64,000 bases of DNA from the NCBI GenBank assembly GCA_949592205.1, contig CATIUR010000004.1, positions 82,497,337 to 82,561,336 on the forward strand, given 5' to 3'. Position 1 is the first letter of the stretch, and each line of letters begins with the position of its first letter. The notes beneath the pieces were generated by a model. The model saw only the letters and a program-made list of their open reading frames with translations. It was not told the origin of the DNA and ran no database searches. This document shows positions 21,520 to 34,377 of this stretch, in pieces. Origin of the DNA: Helichrysum umbraculigerum (Eukaryota; Streptophyta; Magnoliopsida; Asterales; Asteraceae). The translations under genes were made by a program, and so were the position numbers.

Positions 21520-23428
21520 TGTAACACCCCGCAAATTTAAACGCGATTATAAACGTTAAACACTTGCATTATTAGGCTAATTCCCTACTTTAAGTGAATT
21601 CACAACTACTTTTAGAAGTAAGTCTAACAAAGCCCAACTAGTTAGTAAGCGTAGAATTACTTAATTCGTAATTAGTTGTAATTACATACGAAACGAATTC
21701 AGCAAACGCGACAAAAATATACGGCTATTGGTGAACGAAATTATTTAATAAAACAAAGTTATTAAATAACGTCATTTACAATTTAATATTATGTCGATAA
21801 TATTTACATAACATTTTATAACATAAAACGTCAACTCGTATAACTAAAATAAAACAAAGATTTAAAAACCTTATAATTAAATTTTATAAACTCATAAAAA
21901 GATCTTAATTAAAAGGTATAATGAAAAATGTAATTTAAAAATATATTAGTTAAAATAATGTAACATTTAACGATCGGGTAAACAAACACGGGACGAAAAC
22001 TCAGGAGACGAAAAGTGGGACAAAACCACCTTCCATCTCCATCTTTCCTTTCATTTTTCATTTCATTCTCACCAAAAACACACACATTTTCTCTCAACCA
22101 AATCCACACCAAAAATTCGGATTCACAAATCAACCCACAAAAGTTACATTTTCGGAATCCTCTCGAGCTAAGGAACAACATTAACAAAAGCCGTATCATC
22201 ATCTTCTTCCTAAATCGGTCCCGATTTGCAATTGACGTTAAGAGATTCTGGACTGTACTTGGGCTTAGGTTTGCTAGCACCCGCACAACTACTTAACTCA
22301 ACAGGTGAGTTCACAGCCCCTACTTTTACTGTTTTAACTACTTTGGGGTGGAAAACGTAGTCAAATACTTTTATACAAACATGATTGTATACTATTTTAC
22401 TCAAGAAATGAGAGTACACTGAATGATTGTCGAATACTCAAACAAATGGTCGAATACTCAAACAAATGGTCGAATACTCAAACTGATGTTTACGAAATAA
22501 CGATTTCATACTACAAACATGACAAACGTATTAAACTTATTTTTGGAAAACGCTGGAGAATGACCAGCAACGATTATACAAACTGATTGGGTAACTGACG
22601 GATCCTACTGACATGGATCCACTATACTTGTTGAATGAAAGTCCCTACTGACATGGGCACACGATCCTACTGACATGGATCAAGGGACACTGACACTCCC
22701 TTCTATTGAAAGTCCCTACTGACATGGGCACCACTATTGTTATGATATTGTTTACAAAGTCCCTACAGACATGGGCACTAGATTCCTTCTGACATGGATC
22801 TACTATTGTGTTTAACTTTTGTGAAAATCCCTTCTGACATGGGTACTGAGTCCTACGAACATGGGCCACTGAACCACTATTAGGATACTTACATTCCTAC
22901 AAACACTATTAGGATACTTACATTCCTACAAACACTATTAGGATACTTACATTCCTACGCTCACTATTAGGATACTTACATTCCTACAAATACTACTAGG
23001 ATGCTTATACTCCTACGAACAGTTAATAGGATACTTACATTCCTACGAACACTATTAGGATACGGATAGTCCTACAAATTATAAACTGTGTAATGGGTAA
23101 CATCTCTCGAAAACTACAACTTTGGGCAATGTCCCACTAAACGTAAATTTGGATAACGATTGTGAACGCTTTGAAATGATCAACTATTATTGCAAACATA
23201 AAACCTGTGAATTCACTCAACCTCGTTGTTGACTTTTACTATGTTTTTCAGGGAATTAGCTGTACACGTAAGAATCGCCTGCACATTTGGAACATAGGCG
23301 ACCCGATGGAATATCGTTCTGCGATAATCATATGCTCTGACACGTATGCATGTACAATGTTTACGTGGCACCCCCAGCCAACACTAATGCTTCCGCTAAA
23401 CAAAACCGATGATTTTGGGGGTGTTACA
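21520..23428 (+). repeat. LTR 2 of element C
   Basis: 1909 bp with the same ends and same arrays as LTR 1. It is shared by the two internal regions, being 3' LTR of the first and 5' LTR of the second. It shares some variants with LTR 3 (for example AACACGGGACG near 21986) and has private ones (CTACTTTGGGG near 22339). Confidence 0.92.
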
Positions 23429-25012
23429 GATTGGTATCAGAGCCATTGGTTATAGCGAACTAGGAAACTTTAGGTGACTTAGAGACCTAGAGACCTAGAC
23501 TATAGCCTTGGCTAGAACGCACATGCATACACACATTTGCATACGACTAACTATCGTCGTGACACATCAGCATACGTGAATTAGCCGACCGACACTATCG
23601 TACACACATTTCAACCTTTCTATGGTATGGTTGACTCGCTTTGAACTCTACGAACCATGCCACCTTCAACTCGTCGAACCTGATCGTATTAAATGGTTGA
23701 TGAAAAGAAGTATGTATTTAACATCATATAATGACGCCTGGCCAACGTGATTATATCATACTAAGTACATATGGGTGTTTCATAGTTGTGAGATACGGGA
23801 AGGGGAAACTTGTAAATTCTTCTAAATACTCGATAACTAAAAGTATGTGAGACTTCATTCTTCACGTTTCTCACCTTGGCGTTGGCTACTATTTGGACTA
23901 CTACTCAGTCATGTTTGACAACTATTCGGTCGTGTTGACCACTGGGCGAACAAACACTTACTCTATAACGAATCGAACGAACTTGTACTAAACGTTTAAC
24001 GAATGAGACCGACGACTCACCAATCGAATGAACGGATGGAACAAACGAGGCTCTTATACGTATTGGAGGTCTCGAACAGTATAAACACCACGCGAACGAA
24101 ACATGGTAACATGCTGCTACACGATAATTGAGACGGGATCTCACACAATCACTTGGGTGACCGAACCTAATCTTGCGAAACGAATCACGATTAGCGAACT
24201 CTATCGAACCAAACACCTATGAACTACACTTTGAAATGTTCACTTTTCAATTTACTATACTGGAAAATTTTTCCTATTAATTGTTCACTAGAATGATTTT
24301 CTAAAAGAACACGAATGGCTGTAATACAACAAACAAACAGCACAACAGACTTTTGACAAAGTTTTCTAATGAAATACCTAACGAGAAATTTTTCAAGCAA
24401 TTTATGCGGGATAAGGTTCACCCACGTATACCCGAAACAAATTTACTCACTGATCACAAATAGATCACTACTTGACTGAATGTCAACGATTTACACGGAC
24501 TTGTTTACAATAAAACGACAAATGAATTACAATCAAACTTATCAACCGTGTCCAAACAAACGTTTTGTCATGATTTGACCGCAACCGGGACAACAAACTG
24601 AACATTTTGAACCGTCAACTGTTTTGACAACTGTCAATCATCTCGAACTACAACTGCAACGTTTACGCTCCGACGGCACCCGGACGCGCGTACATTCTCA
24701 GAACAAAGGATACACAATAGGATTCCTACGTCAACATTAATGTGTCTTAGTAAACTATTACTACACTAAAACGTTACACCATTCGGATGTCGATTCGAAC
24801 TTAACGTTTGGTAAACTTTGATCACTTATCGAACGCACAACTTATCAAACTATACCGCGAGTATACATTATCGATTGAACTTTTATGGCAACATTAGAAC
24901 GCCACGTACACTACTACGGTTGTTAACAAAACGAATTTTCGGAGAACATACGCCGTGGGCGATCCAACTTGATTTTAAATCTCGGGACGAGATTTCTCTA
25001 ACGAGGGGAGAA
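23429..25012 (+). other. Internal region 2 of element C, noncoding
   Basis: Same length as internal region 1 and nearly identical (one clear difference is CGATCCAACTT near 24960). It has the same primer site, the same eight-codon gag relic (ATG at 23657), the same hairpin (24977-24995) and the same purine tract (25003-25012). Confidence 0.85.
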
Positions 25013-26892
25013 TGTAACACCCCGCAAATTTAAACGCGATTATAAACGTTAAACACTTGCATTATTAGGCTAATTCCCTACTTTAAGTGAATTCACAACT
25101 ACTTTTAGAAGTAAGTCTAACAAAGCCCAACTAGTTAGTAAGCGTAGAATTACTTAATTCGTAATTAGTTGTAATTACATACGAAACGAATTCAGCAAAC
25201 GCGACAAAAATATACGGCTATTGGTGAACGAAATTATTTAATAAAACAAAGTTATTAAATAACGTCATTTACAATTTAATATTATGTCGATAATATTTAC
25301 ATAACATTTTATAACATAAAACGTCAACTCGTATAACTAAAATAAAACAAAGATTTAAAAACCTTATAATTAAATTTTATAAACTCATAAAAAGATCTTA
25401 ATTAAAAGGTATAATGAAAAATGTAATTTAAAAATATATTAGTTAAAATAATGTAACATTTAACGATCGGGTAAACAAACACGGGACGAAAACTCAGGAG
25501 ACGAAAAGTGGGACAAAACCACCTTCCATCTCCATCTTTCCTTTCATTTTTCATTTCATTCTCACCAAAAACACACACATTTTCTCTCAACCAAATCCAC
25601 ACCAAAAATTCGGATTCACAAATCAACCCACAAAAGTTACATTTTCGGAATCCTCTCGAGCTAAGGAACAACATTAACAAAAGCCGTATCATCATCTTCT
25701 TCCTAAATCGGTCCCGATTTGCAATTGACGTTAAGAGATTCTGGACTGTACTTGGGCTTAGGTTTGCTAGCACCCGCACAACTACTTAACTCAACAGGTG
25801 AGTTCACAGCCCCTACTTTTACTGTTTTAACTACTTTTGGGGTGGAAAACGTAGTCAAATACTTTTATACAAACATGATTGTATACTATTTTACTCAAGA
25901 AATGAGAGTACACTGATGATTGTCGAATACTCAAACAAATGGTCGAATACTCAAACAAATGGTCGAATACTCAAACTGATGTTTACGAAATAACGATTTC
26001 ATACTACAAACATGACAAACGTATTAAACTTATTTTTGGAAAACGCTGGAGAATGACCAGCAACGATTATACAAACTGATTGGGTAACTGACGGATCCTA
26101 CTGACATGGATCCACTATACTTGTTGAATGAAAGTCCCTACTGACATGGGCACACGATCCTACTGACATGGATCAAGGGACACTGACACTCCCTTCTATT
26201 GAAAGTCCCTACTGACATGGGCACCACTGTTGTTATGATATTGTTTACAAAGTCCCTACAGACATGGGCACTAGATTCCTTCTGACATGGATCTACTATT
26301 GTGTTTAACTGTTGTGAAAATCCCTTCTGACATGGGTACTGAGTCCTACGAACATGGGCCACTGAACCACTATTAGGATACTTACATTCCTACAAACACT
26401 ATTAGGATACTTACATTCCTACAAACACTATTAGGATACTTACATTCCTACAAATACTACTAGGATGCTTATACTCCTACGAACAGTTAATAGGATACTT
26501 ACATTCCTACGAACACTATTAGGATACGGATAGTCCTACAAATTATAAACTGTGTAATGGGTAACATCTCTCGAAAACTACAACTTTGGGCAATGTCCCA
26601 CTAAACGTAAATTTGGATAACGATTGTGAACGCTTTGAAATGATCAACTATTATTGCAAACATAAAACCTGTGAATTCACTCAACCTCGTTGTTGACTTT
26701 TACTATGTTTTTCAGGGAATTAGCTTTACACGTAAGAATCGCCTGCACATTTGGAACATAGGCGACCCGATGGAATATCGTTCTGCGATAATCATATGCT
26801 CTGACACGTATGCATGTACAATGTTTACGTGGCACCCCCAGCCAACACTAATGCTTCTGCTAAACAAAACCGATGATTTTGGGGGTGTTACA
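25013..26892 (+). repeat. LTR 3 of element C
   Basis: 1880 bp, 29 bp shorter than LTR 2 because one unit of the TAGGA...TCCTA array is missing. It ends GGTGTTACA at 26892 directly before the second TTATT copy. A few private substitutions (AGCTTTACACG near 26724, CTTCTGCTAAAC near 26853) show it has aged slightly. Confidence 0.92.
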
Positions 26893-26897
26893 TTATT

Positions 26898-27082
26898 CTT
26901 CAAATATGCATCATTTAGCTCGATTATTGACTGTTTCCGGTTCCTTTTCCATAAACGCTCCATTTCCACATCTAATTGCAAATATGAACGAAATCAATAT
27001 CTATTCTAAACAAAATGCAATAAAAACAATCAAGATTAGGGGTAAAATACTACTAAAATATAGTACTTTTGAGCGTTTATCA
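26898..27082 (-). repeat. 5' LTR of element D, right part
   Basis: Remainder of the D LTR to the right of element C. Its right edge GTTTATCA is the start of the LTR in the minus direction and is followed by the GATAG target duplication. Joined to 16669-18027 after removing C and one TTATT, it gives an uninterrupted LTR. Confidence 0.8.
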
Positions 27083-30000
27083 GATAGCAAGGAAGTGGGC
27101 TGATTTTGTCAATCGATCGACAATCACCCATATTGAATCAACTCCAGTTGATGTCTTTGGTAGTTTTGTGATGAAGTCCATCGTTATGTGCTCCCATTTC
27201 CATTGTGGCATCTCTGGTTGTTGCAAAAGTCCTGAAGGTTTTTGATACTCAACCTTGACCTTTGAACAAGTTAGACACTTGCTGACATAAGTAGCGATGT
27301 CTCTTTTCATGTTAGGCCACCAATAGAAACCTTTCACGTCTTGGTACATCTTTTCTGCACCAGGATGAATCGAGTAGTTGGACTTGTGAGCTTCGTCCAA
27401 AATCAGTTTGCGTAAATCATCGTCGCACGGTACACAAATTCGATTCATGAAGTATAAAACTCCATTTTCTTTAGTTTCGAGCTGTTTTTCCATTCCCTTC
27501 AGGGATTCATCTTTCATGCGCTCGGCGGTGAAAGCTATTAGTTGCGCGTCACGAATTTGAGTGATGAGATTCGAGTGGATTGTCAATACCAAAGCTCGAA
27601 CTCTGTGAGGTTTAACATTCTCTTTACGACTCAGGGCATCCGCTACTACATTAGCCTTGCCCGGATGGTACTTAATCTCACAGTCATAATCGTTTAGCAA
27701 TTCGACCCAACGTCTTTGTCTCATGTTGAGCTCTTTCTGGTCGAATATGTGTTGTAGACTCTTGTGGTCGGTGAAGATCGTACACTTTGTACCATATAAG
27801 TAATGTCTCCAGATCTTCAGTGCAAAAACGACTGCTCCCAACTCTAAGTCATGAGTTGTATAATTCTTCTCGTGAATCTTCAATTGACGAGATGCATAAG
27901 CAATAACTTTTGTCGTTTTGCATGAGAACACAACCTAAGCCTTAGTGTGAGGCATCACAGTAAACGATGAAGTTCTCTGTTCCCTCAGGTAAAGATAGAA
28001 TCGGTGCGGTGCTCAACTTTTGTTTCAACAGTTGAAAGGTGTTCTCTTGTTTCTCTCCCCATTCAAATTTCTTATCCTTCTGAGTTAAGGTGGTGAGTGA
28101 CTGGGCTATTTTGGAAAAGTTTTCGATAAATTGCCGGTAATAGCCAGCCAAACCAAGAAATTGTCGAATCTCGGTTGGGGTCCTTGGAGCTTCCCAGTTT
28201 TTGATCGCCTCTATTTTGGACGGGTCCATATGAATTCCTTTATCATTTATCACGTGACCAAGGAAATGAACCTCTCTAATCCAAAATTCACATTTGGAGA
28301 ACTTAGCATACAGTTTCTCGTTCTCGAGTAGTTGGAGGATAAGTTTCAAGTGCTGCTCATGATCCTCTTTCGTCTTCGAGTAAATCAAAATGTCATCAAT
28401 GAACACAATGACAAACTTATCTAAATATGGTTTGCACACTCGGTTCATGAGATCCATGAATACTGCAGGTGCGTTAGTCAATCCAAATGGCATGACTAGG
28501 AACTCATAATGACCATAACGAGTTCTAAACGCGGTCTTCGGTACATCCTCTTCTCGAACCTTCAATTGATGGTAACCAGAACGAAGGTCGATCTTCGAGT
28601 AGTAACTCGATCCTTGTAGCTGATCAAAGAGATCGTCGATGCGTGGTAACGGATATCGGTTCTTGATAGTTACCTTGTTCAGCTCTCGGTAATCAATACA
28701 CATCCGCATAGATCCATCCTTCTTCTTGACAAACAAAACCGGAGCTCCCCTAGGTGAAAAGCTCGGTCGGATGAATCCTAAGTCTAAAAGCTCCTGCAAC
28801 TGTGTAGACAGTTCTTGCATTTCTGATGGAGCTAAACGATAAGGTGAGCGAGCGATTGGTGCGGCTCCTGGCACCAGATCGATGTGAAACTCGACTTGTC
28901 GCGGAGGTGGTAATCCTGGAAGATCATCAGGAAACACTCCCGGATAGTCTCGCACTACAGGTATATCACTTAAGCTTTGCTCTTCGGGTTTCTTTTCTAC
29001 AACATGTGCCAAAAATGCTTGGTATCCCTTCCGGAGATACTTCACAGCTTTCATGCAAGTAACCATCTTAATGGCATTCTCTCTCTTATCTCCTTGTATC
29101 ACCAAGGTTTCTCTTGTCGGTAATGGTAGACGTACCATCTTATCAAAGCAAACAATTTCGGCTCGGTACTTCGACAACCAGTCCATACCGACTACGATGT
29201 CAAAACTTCCCAACTCTACCGGCAGTAAGTCTATTTCGAATGGATGACCCTCTAAAGTTAGAGTACATCCAGGTACTATTTCTCCTGATTCAATCAACCT
29301 ACCATCGGCTAGTTCTAGCGTGTACTTTTTGTCTAGTCTACGGGATCTTACATCTAATAGTGTTCTAAAATCCCTAGACACAAAACTCAAATCGGCGCCA
29401 GAATCAAATAACACAGAAGCATAATGGTTGTTAACTAGGAACGTACCAGTGACAGTATTGGGGTCCTGGTGTGCCTCCTGTGCTCCTATGACAAACGCAC
29501 GACCTTGAGATGGTTGGTTGATGGGGTTTCCACAGTTGTTGTTGTTCTGATTGGCGTTGCGGTTCTGATTGTTTCGGTTGCCGCGGTTAAGCTTAGGACA
29601 CTTGTTTCGGAAATGGCCTTGCTCGCCACATTCGAAACATCCTTTAGCTGGGCGATCCCTATTTGCTTGAGAAGCAGGGTTTGATCTACAGTATTGAGCC
29701 AGATGCCCCCAGTGTTTGCATTTCTCACAGAAAAGACAATCACCCTCATGGTGACGTTCACACTTGCCACACTTGGGCTTGTTCCCCAAGTAAGTCTTTT
29801 GTTCAGTAGTGGTGGCAAGGTAAGCTTTTGTGGTTCCAGTCTGCTTCTTATTCTGGTGACCTTGACGGTCACTCCACTTGCGTTTTCCCTTTCCAGCATC
29901 GGCACTGCTGGATTCACCCTTTCCTGTAGCAGCTTTCTTTGTGAGGGTTCCCATTCTTACTGCTTCATCTGTCAAACGATGTGCTAGTTCCACAGCACTC

Positions 30001-30692
30001 TTAAAAGTGGCAGGATTAGACAAAGTCACCAAGCTTCGAATCTGTGGCACCAAACCCCATACATACCTTTCAATGCGCTTGTACTCAGGTGTGACCATGT
30101 GTGGTACAAGGCGTGCCAGTTCTTGAAATCTGGTGGTATATCCTGTGATATCAGCACCAATCATAGTAATGTCCCAGAGCTCAGTCTCAATCTTCTGCAG
30201 CTCACTGCGGGGACAAAACTCTTCCGTGACCATAGCTCTCAAAGTTTCCCAAGTTAGGGCATGAGCGTTTGCACGTCCAAGTGCTTGGACTTGGCCGTTC
30301 CACCATGTCAATGCCTTATCAGAAAATGTGCATGCATCATACTTTACCATGTCGTCACGGGCACAGTGGCTAATATCTAGCACAGACTCCATTTTCTCAA
30401 TCCAATGGATAATTCCTATGGCACCTTCAGTGCCACGGAAATGGCTCGGTTTGCAAGCTAGGAATGTTTTGTACGAACATCCTTTTTGGGTACTCTCAGG
30501 GTTATCGCCAGATACAACTGGTTCGGTATTTCTGCTACCGCTAACCCTGTCGCTACGGTTTCTGTCAGTATCATACTGAGCAAGTGCTTCAGCAATCCTT
30601 CGGTTGACCATTTGTTCAGTCTTTTCCTCAACAGCAGGAGGTGGTGAAGGGTTTCTTTGGCTGTTCCGGGTATTCCTACGTTTAGGCGGCAT
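27083..30692 (-). pseudogene. Element B gag-pol, 5' part (gag to integrase zinc finger)
   Basis: From 30692 leftwards: start MPPKRRNTRN, Gag domain, three Cys/His knuckle-like clusters (CEKCKHWGHLAQYC, CFECGEQGHFRNKC), aspartic protease with DSGA (Ser instead of the usual Thr), reverse transcriptase (FIDDILIYS) and the start of RNase H. At 27942-27944 CAA of relatives has become TAA, and just after it one extra A shifts the frame; from 27920 the frame resumes with KVIAYASRQL. RNase H and the integrase zinc-finger region (KCLTC intact) follow up to SAHFLAI, where element D interrupts. Nonsense, frameshift and insertion make it dead, although a proviral-length transcript could still be mobilised in trans. 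Confidence 0.93.
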
Positions 30693-31383
30693 GATTCAGT
30701 TCTGCGATGAACAAAACATAGAAGTCAATGCCAATGGAAAGAATGTGAAGAACCAAGTTTCACATTGTTCAGATAATAAATAGTATAACTGAATTTAAAC
30801 CATCCCCATTATGTATAAATCGACTTCGAAACACCCACATGTACTTAGTATAATATAACCACGTTGGCCAGTCGTCATTATATGGTACTAATTACATGTT
30901 TCTTTCCATCATCGTTTAATACAATATGGTTCAGAGGAGTTTAGGACAAGATTCGATGGTTATGATGTGGTATGTTTTGAGAACATCAGATGTGATCACT
31001 AGGGTTTGTTGATTAACTTTTTGTTCTAACACACCAATGTATGGTTCAGCACTAACCATAGAGAGCACTCGTAAGATACCCTAATCAAATCATCACTCAT
31101 AAAGTATGTGATAAATATAGATATAGTATGATAATCAACCACCAATTGATATCACTCATAACGTACACAGTAATGTAAACCAAACATAAGTTATATATCA
31201 TATATAGGTCAAAAGGTTTTACATAAGTTTTGTACAAGGATGGGATTTAATACATATATGTACCCATCAGATCAGTCATGATCTACAAAATGTGACGGAT
31301 TTAACCAATACATCCATCTAGTCAAAAGTATCTAGCTAATACATCACAAATATAGTCCTACTATAACATAAATACAGTACAGT
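30693..31383 (-). other. Spacer between pre-gag ORF and gag of element B
   Basis: AT-rich sequence without supportable ORF. The segment near 30830-30900 (minus strand ACGACTGGCCAACGTGGTTA) resembles part of the internal region of element C near 20250 and shows common descent of the two leaders. Confidence 0.6.
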
Positions 31384-32250
31384 CTAATGGAAATACGGTA
31401 GACACCATCCCACAATCATCCTGACAACTGCCATCAAAGCACAAAATCCAATCACAGCGCCTACTACACTAACACGCCTCTCCAACCTGATCAAGCGTGC
31501 TCTAGTAGCATCAGCAGACTCCCTGTCTACATCAATATGCATCTTAGAGGTAGCAACACGTCCATACAAAGAAAGCACATCTCCCACTAGTCGGGAGGTA
31601 TCACTACGCAAACCCCTGATAGAATCCTGTGTATCATAATGAAATCCAAGAAGAGTGCGGATAACTGCAACTGCAGTAGGGATTGTGAGCTCTAGAGGCT
31701 CTCCAGTAAGATGTAAAGGTGTAGGTGAGTGTGATGACTCTCCGGTCTCAGAAATGGAAGGAATCCTCTCTAGTGTCCTCCAATGGCGTAAAATACGCGG
31801 CATCCAGTCTAGGTGTGGAGGTCTAACCCTCTGCTGTAACTGCTCGTCACGAGGTATCTCTCTCTCCTCAGTCATCGGCTCCTTGCCGCTAGATGACGAG
31901 GGTCCTACAGGGAAATCTCTGACACACGACATCGGTGTCCTCCTAGGTGTAGGCCTATAAGAAGGCTCTCCAACAAGGTGGTGTCTAGCCATGGAAATAG
32001 ATCCTAACATACGGGTAGTGGGATCAGTGGGTGGTGATGGTGGTGTGTCAATAGTACCATCAGAAGTAGCTCTACGGACTATAGGTGAACGATCAGTCTC
32101 AGAAACAGCCTCATCACTAGCATACTCAGGCTCATCCTCTGACTCTGAAATGTAGATAGGATGCTGCCTAGACATAACTGTGACAAAAGCAATTGTGTGT
32201 GTCGTGTTAGACATATGCAAAGGTATGAATGCAAAAATTGTGTTAGCCAA
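31384..32250 (-). CDS. Pre-gag ORF of element B with C-terminal membrane segment, function unknown
   Basis: The 288-codon frame lies between the primer site and gag. The Met at 32175 (MSRQHPIYISESEDEPEY) is a likelier start, giving about 263 residues, because the preceding codons lack acidic or Ser/Pro character. The N-terminal two thirds are acidic, Ser/Pro/Thr-rich and probably disordered (SESEDEPEYASDEAVSETD, TPPSPPTDPTT). A basic stretch (RARLIRLERR) precedes a hydrophobic segment (VVGAVIGFCALMAVVRMIVG) that looks like one transmembrane helix close to the C-terminus. I know no named domain for it. Similar extra ORFs occur ahead of gag in some plant Tekay elements, to my recollection. The frame is intact although gag-pol is broken. 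Element C lacks it. Confidence 0.6.
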   Translation of the reverse strand: MANTIFAFIPLHMSNTTHTIAFVTVMSRQHPIYISESEDEPEYASDEAVSETDRSPIVRRATSDGTIDTPPSPPTDPTTRMLGSISMARHHLVGEPSYRPTPRRTPMSCVRDFPVGPSSSSGKEPMTEEREIPRDEQLQQRVRPPHLDWMPRILRHWRTLERIPSISETGESSHSPTPLHLTGEPLELTIPTAVAVIRTLLGFHYDTQDSIRGLRSDTSRLVGDVLSLYGRVATSKMHIDVDRESADATRARLIRLERRVSVVGAVIGFCALMAVVRMIVGWCLPYFH

Positions 32251-32314
32251 GGCTATAGTCTAGGTCTCTAAGGCTTTCAGTCACTTAAAGACTTCTAGTT
32301 CTCTATAACCAATG

Positions 32315-32330
32315 GCTCTGATACCAAGTC
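32315..32330 (-). promoter_or_regulatory. Primer-binding site of element B
   Basis: Reading the minus strand, the LTR end GGGTGTGACA is followed two or three bases later by TTGGTATCAGAGCC, complementary to the 3' end of initiator-Met tRNA. Confidence 0.9.
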
Positions 32331-32859
32331 TGTCACACCCCCAAAATCGGTAATCGTGTTTAATGATATTTTAGCGGAAGCATTATCATTTATTAGCGGA
32401 AGCATATATGTATTAGTTAAGCAGCGGGGGCGCTGACGTTTCAATAGTGCATTCACTGTATCAGAGCATATGATCATACAGAACATATATATAAATATTT
32501 AAGATGCCATAAGTTTAAGTTATTACAAAAGAGTACGACTTATAAAGTCGTACAAATAGTAGTGTTGTAGCACCACATAAGTTTTTGAAATACAAGTTTA
32601 TAAAAGAGGGATTTCGTAAGTATAACCAATGGAATTGATAATACAAAAGAAATCCAAGTGTCCCAAAATTGGCATCATAAATAGTCGGGTTGCCTACGTC
32701 CTTTATGCATGCGGATGTACCCGAGTCCTAATTCCCTGAAAAACATAGTAAACCATCAACATTGAATGTTGAGTGAATTCACAGGTTTTGTATATATATA
32801 GTTAAATCAGGTTTTGTATAAATCATTCATGTACACAAACATAATGTTTATATGTATAG

Positions 32860-33180
32860 TAGGAAACACAAGTATTCTAATTAAAGAAAACATTTCCTAT
32901 TTAATGTAAGAATGTCATTCTTACTCCATTTCAATTGATGCGTTAGGAAACACAAGTTTAATCAAAAACATTTCCTAATAAATAGTATACAGGAAACACA
33001 AGTTTATAAATCAAATAAACATTTCCAGTTCAATAGTTACAGGAAAATCAGGTTTAGCAGTCAAGTAAACATTTTCCAAACAGATAGTTGACAGGAACAC
33101 AAGTTTAGCAATAAAGTAAACATTCCAAATAATTGTTTGCGGGAAACACATGTTTAACAATTAAGTAAACATTTCCCATA
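32860..33180. repeat. GGAAACACAAG...ACATTTCC repeat array in the LTR of B
   Basis: About six degenerate units of 55-60 bp each start near GGAAACACAAGTTTA and end near AAACATTTCC, so each unit can pair GGAAA with TTTCC. It is analogous in position and style to the stem-loop arrays of element C. Confidence 0.75.
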
Positions 33181-34130
33181 AAAGCAAGCGTGTAGGAACA
33201 CCTATCCTATCAGTTATAACAGGGAATACCCTTCCCAAAACAGTAGTTGAGTAGTTGTTTAGTTTAAGTGGGAAATACAGACTAAGATCCCTCTAAGGTG
33301 AGCGACACCTTTAAAGTTAAAGTACGACTCCTAGTGCTATAACCAATCCATGACCAAAAGTTGTGTTGTTGCCGCAGTAACAATCTAAGTATACACTCCG
33401 CGTTACGACTGCCGTCGTGTGGTTGGAATGACCAACGAGTTATATCCTGGGAGGGTTGTCAAATCGATAGTACTATCTGTATACTCAGTGGCTAGAGTCA
33501 CCTAGCTAATGGTTATAGGTTGCAAGCACTAGGACTTATGTGCACTACAACTACCTCACGTAAACCTAGGATCGTACCAAGATTCGTTGTCTTATTCCCA
33601 AAAATGTTGTGAAAACGTTTCATATAGTTAACAGTTGATTTATAAAGCATAAAGCATTTATACAAATCAATTTGATATAAAAGCATGTCAAGCAATTATA
33701 TAAACAAGTAGCATGTTATAGCACATAGTTCTATGTTTTCCACCTATGGTTTTAAAAGCATTTAAAACAAGTAAAAGATAGGGGCTGTAAACTCACTGGT
33801 TGCGGTCTTCAGCAAAAATAACAGCTAGTAATATTAGTCGTCCAACAGTGTACTTCAAGGCCCTAGACGCAAGAAGTATACTTATATAAGTATTTGTAAA
33901 ATGTTTGTAGTTGGTGATAAATGCTTTAAATGAGTTATTGTGTGTAAGTATATATATATAAATATACTTATTAGTTGAATATATATATATTCGTATATAT
34001 ATATATATATTTATATATTAATTGTCGTCGTTGTTTATACGCCTATATATAACTATCGTTGTTATCGCGTGTCGTTATGTTAAAAAAAAAACTTAATTTA
34101 AGTCGTTACGAAAATACATTTCGTTTGATC

Positions 34131-34175
<45 letters not shown>

Positions 34176-34377
34176 CATACAGTTCTCATATAAATTTTGT
34201 TTGGTAAAATAAAAAAAATTTGTATTTAAAATTATTTACCCAAACTAATTATTAATGAGGTTTTTGAGTTTAATACATATTAAATGGTTTTACTCAAATT
34301 ATAAAAGGGAAAACATTAGGGTTAAATTATTAATAAATAACAATAATGATAAAAAGAATATATATATGTATAAAAAG

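Larger units (their letters stand above)
18028..26892 (+). mobile_element. Element C: tandem non-autonomous Tekay derivative, LTR-int-LTR-int-LTR
   Basis: Three near-identical LTRs (18028-19935, 21520-23428, 25013-26892) alternate with two identical-length internal regions of 1584 bp (19936-21519, 23429-25012); the period is 3492-3493 bp. The whole block is flanked once by TTATT (18023-18027 and 26893-26897). Each internal region has a tRNA-Met primer site and a polypurine tract but no pol. Differences between copies are a handful of bases, so this is recent. It must borrow proteins from a relative such as B, with which it shares leader segments (GACCTAGACTATAGCCTTGG). Confidence 0.93.
14876..27082 (-). 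mobile_element. Element D: minus-strand Tat/Athila-type LTR element inserted in B integrase
   Basis: The insert begins TGAT and ends ATCA on the plus strand and is flanked by GATAG at 14871-14875 and 27083-27087, a 5-bp target duplication. Next to its right LTR the minus strand reads TGGCGCCGCTGCCGGGG (16660 leftward), the primer-site type of Athila/Tat elements. It has a partial left LTR, one ORF, a leader and a full right LTR that is itself split by element C. No reverse transcriptase or integrase was found. Confidence 0.85.
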
